Assembly: GCA_963776935.1 (NCBI GenBank)
Contig: CAVZOP010000002.1
Coordinates: 868,001 to 932,000, forward strand
DNA: 64,000 bases
Source: JALOLG01 sp963776935
GTDB lineage: Bacteria; Actinomycetota; Acidimicrobiia; Acidimicrobiales; Ilumatobacteraceae
Direction of reading: 5' to 3'
The translations under genes were made by a program, and so were the position numbers. Positions 60,945 to 64,000 of this stretch are shown here, piece by piece. The first letter of the stretch is position 1; each line of letters opens with the position of its first letter. Below the pieces are notes generated by a model. It was not told the origin of the DNA, searched no databases, and saw only the letters and a program-made list of their open reading frames with translations.

Positions 60945-62150
60945 GTGAGAACCGCCACCGTGACTCCCGTGATCGACGACGCAGGCGCGACGACGCCGAT
61001 GACGTGGCGGCGTGCTGCGCTGTACGGCGTCGGCGCCTTCGTGGTCTCCCGGCTGTGCGTTCTTGCCGGCGCCGGCGTGCGAGCGGCGCAACTCGTCGTC
61101 GACGCCGAGGAAGCCGGCCTGCCACGACCCAAGAACGCAGTCGGGTTCATCACCGAGGTGCTGATGTCGTGGGACGGCAAGTGGTACCTCGAGATCGTGC
61201 GCAACGGATATCCGCACTCGATCCCACCGAACATCACGTACGAGCAACCCGAGGCACGGGCGGCGTTCTTCCCCGTGTATCCGATGCTCGTGCGAGGTGT
61301 CAACGTGGTCGCGCCCGGCGGCGACACGATCGCGGCGCTGTTCGTCAACTTCGTCCTCGCCCTCGTCGGGCTGCTGCTCATCGGCCGCCTCGCCCTGCGG
61401 CTCACCGACGATGCCGAGGTCGCGGCCAGGGCGATGACGCTGTTCGCAGTCTTCCCCGGCTCGTTCGTCCTGTCGTTCGCCTACTCCGAGGCGGCCCTGA
61501 TCGCGCTGTGTGCGGGATGCTTCCTGCTGCTCCTCGACGAGCGTTGGATCCTGGCCGGCCTCGTCGGCGCGCTCGCCACCGCGACGCGGCCGAACGGGGT
61601 CGCCATCGTCGTCGCCTGCGCGGTGGCGTCGTTCATCGCCATCCGCCAGCGACGTGACTGGGCGTCGCTCGCCGCGCCACTGCTGAGCCCGATCGGCTTC
61701 GTCCTGTTCCAGACCTTTCTCCGCCACCACACCGACGAGTCGTGGCCGTGGTTCCGGGTGCAGCGCGAGGCGTGGCGGGAAGGCACCAGCTTCGGGGCGA
61801 CCGCGGTCCGCAACACGATCAGCTTCCTCGGTGACCCGCTCGCCAGCCCGACCGACGCCCTCACGGTTGCCACCGTGCTCGCCATGCTCGGCGCGCTGTG
61901 GTGCCTGTGGCGCCGCCCGCTGCCGCCTCCGATGCTGGCGTACGTCATCGTCGTCATCGCCCTGATGCTCCTGCCGGCCACGGTCACGGCCCGTCCGCGG
62001 TTCTTGTTCACGGCCTTCCCACTGGTGATCCCGGTCGCCGCCTGGTGGTCGCACCGCGATCGGATGGGCTGGGAGTTGACGCTCGTCGCGTGCGGCGCCG
62101 GGCTCGCCACGCTCACCGGTCTGTACGGGGTGTTCGGGGCAATCCCGTGA
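60945..62150 (+). CDS. GT-C membrane mannosyltransferase-like protein (PIG-V-like)
   Basis: 401 residues with about nine membrane segments. Near the N-terminus, after the first helix, SWDGKWYLEIVRNGYPHS carries the acidic loop typical of PIG-V/GPI-mannosyltransferase-2-like GT-C enzymes, followed by EARAAFFPVYPMLVRGVNVV. Later: LFAVFPGSFVLSFAYSEAAL and GALATATRPNGVAIVVACAV, also family-typical. It likely transfers a sugar from a polyprenyl-phosphate donor on the outer membrane face. GTG 60,945 is tentative. The stop overlaps the next start. Confidence 0.85.
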   Translation: MRTATVTPVIDDAGATTPMTWRRAALYGVGAFVVSRLCVLAGAGVRAAQLVVDAEEAGLPRPKNAVGFITEVLMSWDGKWYLEIVRNGYPHSIPPNITYEQPEARAAFFPVYPMLVRGVNVVAPGGDTIAALFVNFVLALVGLLLIGRLALRLTDDAEVAARAMTLFAVFPGSFVLSFAYSEAALIALCAGCFLLLLDERWILAGLVGALATATRPNGVAIVVACAVASFIAIRQRRDWASLAAPLLSPIGFVLFQTFLRHHTDESWPWFRVQREAWREGTSFGATAVRNTISFLGDPLASPTDALTVATVLAMLGALWCLWRRPLPPPMLAYVIVVIALMLLPATVTARPRFLFTAFPLVIPVAAWWSHRDRMGWELTLVACGAGLATLTGLYGVFGAIP

Positions 62151-64000
62151 AATCGGCGTGGGCGCGGCGACCTCCGTTCGGGGTCGTCGTGCTCGGACTG
62201 CTCGCCTACGTCCCGGCGCTCACCGCCGGCCGCGGCCGGATGCCGGCCGACACCAAGCTGTACCTCTATCTCGACCCGGGGCGGCTGGTGTCGGACGCGC
62301 CGTACACGTTCGACGGGCGCCAGTTCGCCGGTTGGGTCCCACACCAGACGATCAGCTACCTGTGGCCGTCCGGGCCGTGGTACTGGCTGTTCGACACGCT
62401 CGGCGTCCCCGACTGGATCGCCCACCGGCTGTGGATCGGCACGATCCTGTTCGCCGCCGGGCTCGGGGTTCGCTGGGTCGCCCGCCTGCTCGGCATCGTG
62501 GGGGCCGCGGCGGTCGCCGCGGCCGCGGTGTACCAACTGTCGCCGTACGTGTTGCCGTACCTCTCGCGGACGTCGTTGATGCTGCTCCCGTACGCCGGCC
62601 TCGGCTGGATCATCGGCCTGACGATGCTCGCCGCACGGCGGAGCACATGGCGGCACGCCGCACTCCTCGCGCTCGTGGTGGCGACGATCGGCGCACCGAA
62701 CGCCACGGCGACGGCGATGATCGTGCCGGCCCCGGTGCTGTGGCTGGTGCATGCGGCGTGGGGCGGCGAGATCACGTGGCGACGGGCGGCGGCAACCGCC
62801 GCTCGCATCGGTGGCCTGTGCGTCGCGGTCTCGCTGTGGTGGCTGGCGATGCTGTCGGTGCAGGGCCGCTACGGCGCCGATGTGCTCGCCTACTCGGAGA
62901 CGCTGGAGGCCGTCTCGCTGACGTCGACGAGCACCGAGACCCTGCGTGGGATGGGCTACTGGTTGTTCTACGTCCGGGACCCGGTCGGCTTCACGACGTC
63001 GGCGGCCGAGGCGTACATGGCGTCCGGGCGGTACGTCGTCACCAGCTTCGTGCTCACCGGACTCGGCATCGCCGGTCTCGCCTTCACCCGCTTCGGCGCC
63101 CGCCGGTTCGCGGTGTTGCTCGTCATCGCCGGGATCGTGCTCGCCGTCGGTGTGCACCCGATCGACGACCCGTCACTGCTGATGTCGCCGTTCGCCGAGT
63201 CGTCGCGATCGTCGTTCATCCTCGCCCTGCGCAGCAGCACGCGGGCGCTGCCGATGGCTGTGCTCGGCCTGGCGCTCGGCACCGGCGCGCTCGTCACCGC
63301 GACCGCCCGCCTGCTCCCCCGTCACCGCTGGTCGATCGCGGCGGTCGTGATCGCACTGGCCGCGGCCAACCTGCCAGCCGCGTGGAACGGCGGCTTCGTC
63401 GATGCGGTCCTGTCGCGCGACGAGGAGCCTCCCGACGCCTGGGTGGCTGCCGCGGCCGATCTCGACCAACTGCCGGAGGGCTACCGGGTGATGCAGCTCC
63501 CAGGTGCCGAGTTCGGCGCTTTCAGCTGGGGGTACACCGTCGACCCGCCACTTCCCGGGCTCACCGAGCGACCCTTCGTCAGCCGTGACCTGCTGCCGCT
63601 CGGGAGCGCACCGACGATGGATCTGCTCTACGCCCTCGACGACCGCTTCCAGGCCGGGGTCGCCGAGCCGGCGTCGGTGGCCCCGATCGCCCGGCTCTTC
63701 GGCGCCGACACGATCTGGGTGCCCAACGACATCCGCTACGACCGGTTCCGCAGCCCGCGGCCGGAGCTCACCGCGTCGCTGTTCGTCAGTCCTGCCTCGG
63801 ATGGCCTCGACGACCCGATTCCGTACGGCGAACCGGTCGTCCCGTCGTCGGTGTTGCCGATGATCGACGAGCGATCGGTCGGCGACCCCCGCGTGGGAAC
63901 CGCCCTGGCTCCCGTCTGGTTGGTGCCGGTCGAGGATCCGATCGCGGTGATCCGCGCCAAATCCGCCGTCGTCGCCGTCGCCGGGAGCGGCGATGGTGTC
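62147..64000 (+). CDS. Alpha-(1->3)-arabinofuranosyltransferase-like GT-C protein (AftD-type, 3' partial)
   Basis: 618 codons are present and the gene runs off the window. GTG 62,147 overlaps the stop of the previous gene by 4 bp. First helix PFGVVVLGLLAYVPALTAGR, then the family-typical PADTKLYLYLDPGRLVSDAP, FDGRQFAGWVPHQTISYLWP and PSGPWYWLFDTLGVPDWIAH, followed by many membrane segments and, from about residue 420, a soluble outer domain (DAWVAAAADLDQLPEGYRVM). Mycobacterial AftD is over 1,400 residues and builds arabinan in cell-wall arabinogalactan and lipoarabinomannan. In Acidimicrobiia the acceptor is unknown. Confidence 0.87.
   Translation, partial: MKSAWARRPPFGVVVLGLLAYVPALTAGRGRMPADTKLYLYLDPGRLVSDAPYTFDGRQFAGWVPHQTISYLWPSGPWYWLFDTLGVPDWIAHRLWIGTILFAAGLGVRWVARLLGIVGAAAVAAAAVYQLSPYVLPYLSRTSLMLLPYAGLGWIIGLTMLAARRSTWRHAALLALVVATIGAPNATATAMIVPAPVLWLVHAAWGGEITWRRAAATAARIGGLCVAVSLWWLAMLSVQGRYGADVLAYSETLEAVSLTSTSTETLRGMGYWLFYVRDPVGFTTSAAEAYMASGRYVVTSFVLTGLGIAGLAFTRFGARRFAVLLVIAGIVLAVGVHPIDDPSLLMSPFAESSRSSFILALRSSTRALPMAVLGLALGTGALVTATARLLPRHRWSIAAVVIALAAANLPAAWNGGFVDAVLSRDEEPPDAWVAAAADLDQLPEGYRVMQLPGAEFGAFSWGYTVDPPLPGLTERPFVSRDLLPLGSAPTMDLLYALDDRFQAGVAEPASVAPIARLFGADTIWVPNDIRYDRFRSPRPELTASLFVSPASDGLDDPIPYGEPVVPSSVLPMIDERSVGDPRVGTALAPVWLVPVEDPIAVIRAKSAVVAVAGSGDGV

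Overview
The window is about 64 kb of very GC-rich, gene-dense DNA with many GTG starts and frequent 4-bp ATGA/GTGA gene overlaps. It reads as the chromosome of an actinomycete (Actinomycetota). F420-type oxidoreductases (a Ddn-like nitroreductase and an LLM-class enzyme), several acyl-CoA enzymes, an AftD-like arabinofuranosyltransferase and actinobacterial Liv-type transporters fit the class Acidimicrobiia (Ilumatobacter-like). That class-level placement is inference from gene content; no rRNA gene is present.

Layout. 0-1.7 kb: end of a XylGH-type sugar ABC importer. 1.8-12.8 kb: mixed metabolic and membrane genes, including a GPP34 protein, a Ddn-like enzyme, an acyl-CoA dehydrogenase, a secreted 1,316-residue GH10 xylanase with a very recent internal carbohydrate-binding-module duplication, an isochorismatase-fold hydrolase, a ZIP transporter and a SulP/STAS transporter. 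Three gene remnants lie here (methyltransferase, IS21 transposase, VapC-like PIN toxin). 13.5-19.6 kb: a mobile-element zone with an intact IS110 transposase, then a region bounded by an intact tRNA-Pro(GGG) gene and a displaced 37-bp copy of its 3' part. Inside it an IS3-family element has been split by an IS30-family element that left a 3-bp target duplication.

19.6-28.5 kb: core genes der, a DUF512 radical-SAM protein, ispH, a SirB1-like protein, an acyl-CoA dehydrogenase and an acyl-CoA synthetase. 28.6-36.3 kb: a GDPD and a compact Liv-type importer made of only three genes: a LivH-LivM fusion, an MFS-LivF-LivG triple fusion and a membrane-anchored binding protein. 36.3-45.7 kb: gamma-glutamyltransferase, then an apparent catabolic and uptake locus (LLM monooxygenase, cytosine-deaminase-like amidohydrolase, SDR, Ssu/Tau-type ABC importer, creatininase-family amidase). 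45.8-53.6 kb: FAD oxidoreductase, site-2 protease, phosphoribosyltransferase, three-subunit molybdenum hydroxylase, PPK2 kinase. 53.8-64 kb: a complete Dpp/Opp-type peptide importer, an AlkA-type glycosylase and two GT-C glycosyltransferases, the last running off the window.

Three cross-cutting observations. (1) Thirteen reading-frame breaks occur in otherwise well-conserved non-transposon genes. Twelve are repaired by removing one base; one needs two bases removed or one added. Ten of the thirteen lie between 39.6 and 45.1 kb, which looks more like local sequence error than gene decay. (2) A palindromic intergenic repeat with arms GTTCTGTCTGC/GCAGACAGAAC appears four times (two in tandem). 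(3) Binding proteins, permeases and ATPases for four different ABC importers sit within 64 kb, suggesting a scavenging, heterotrophic life style.
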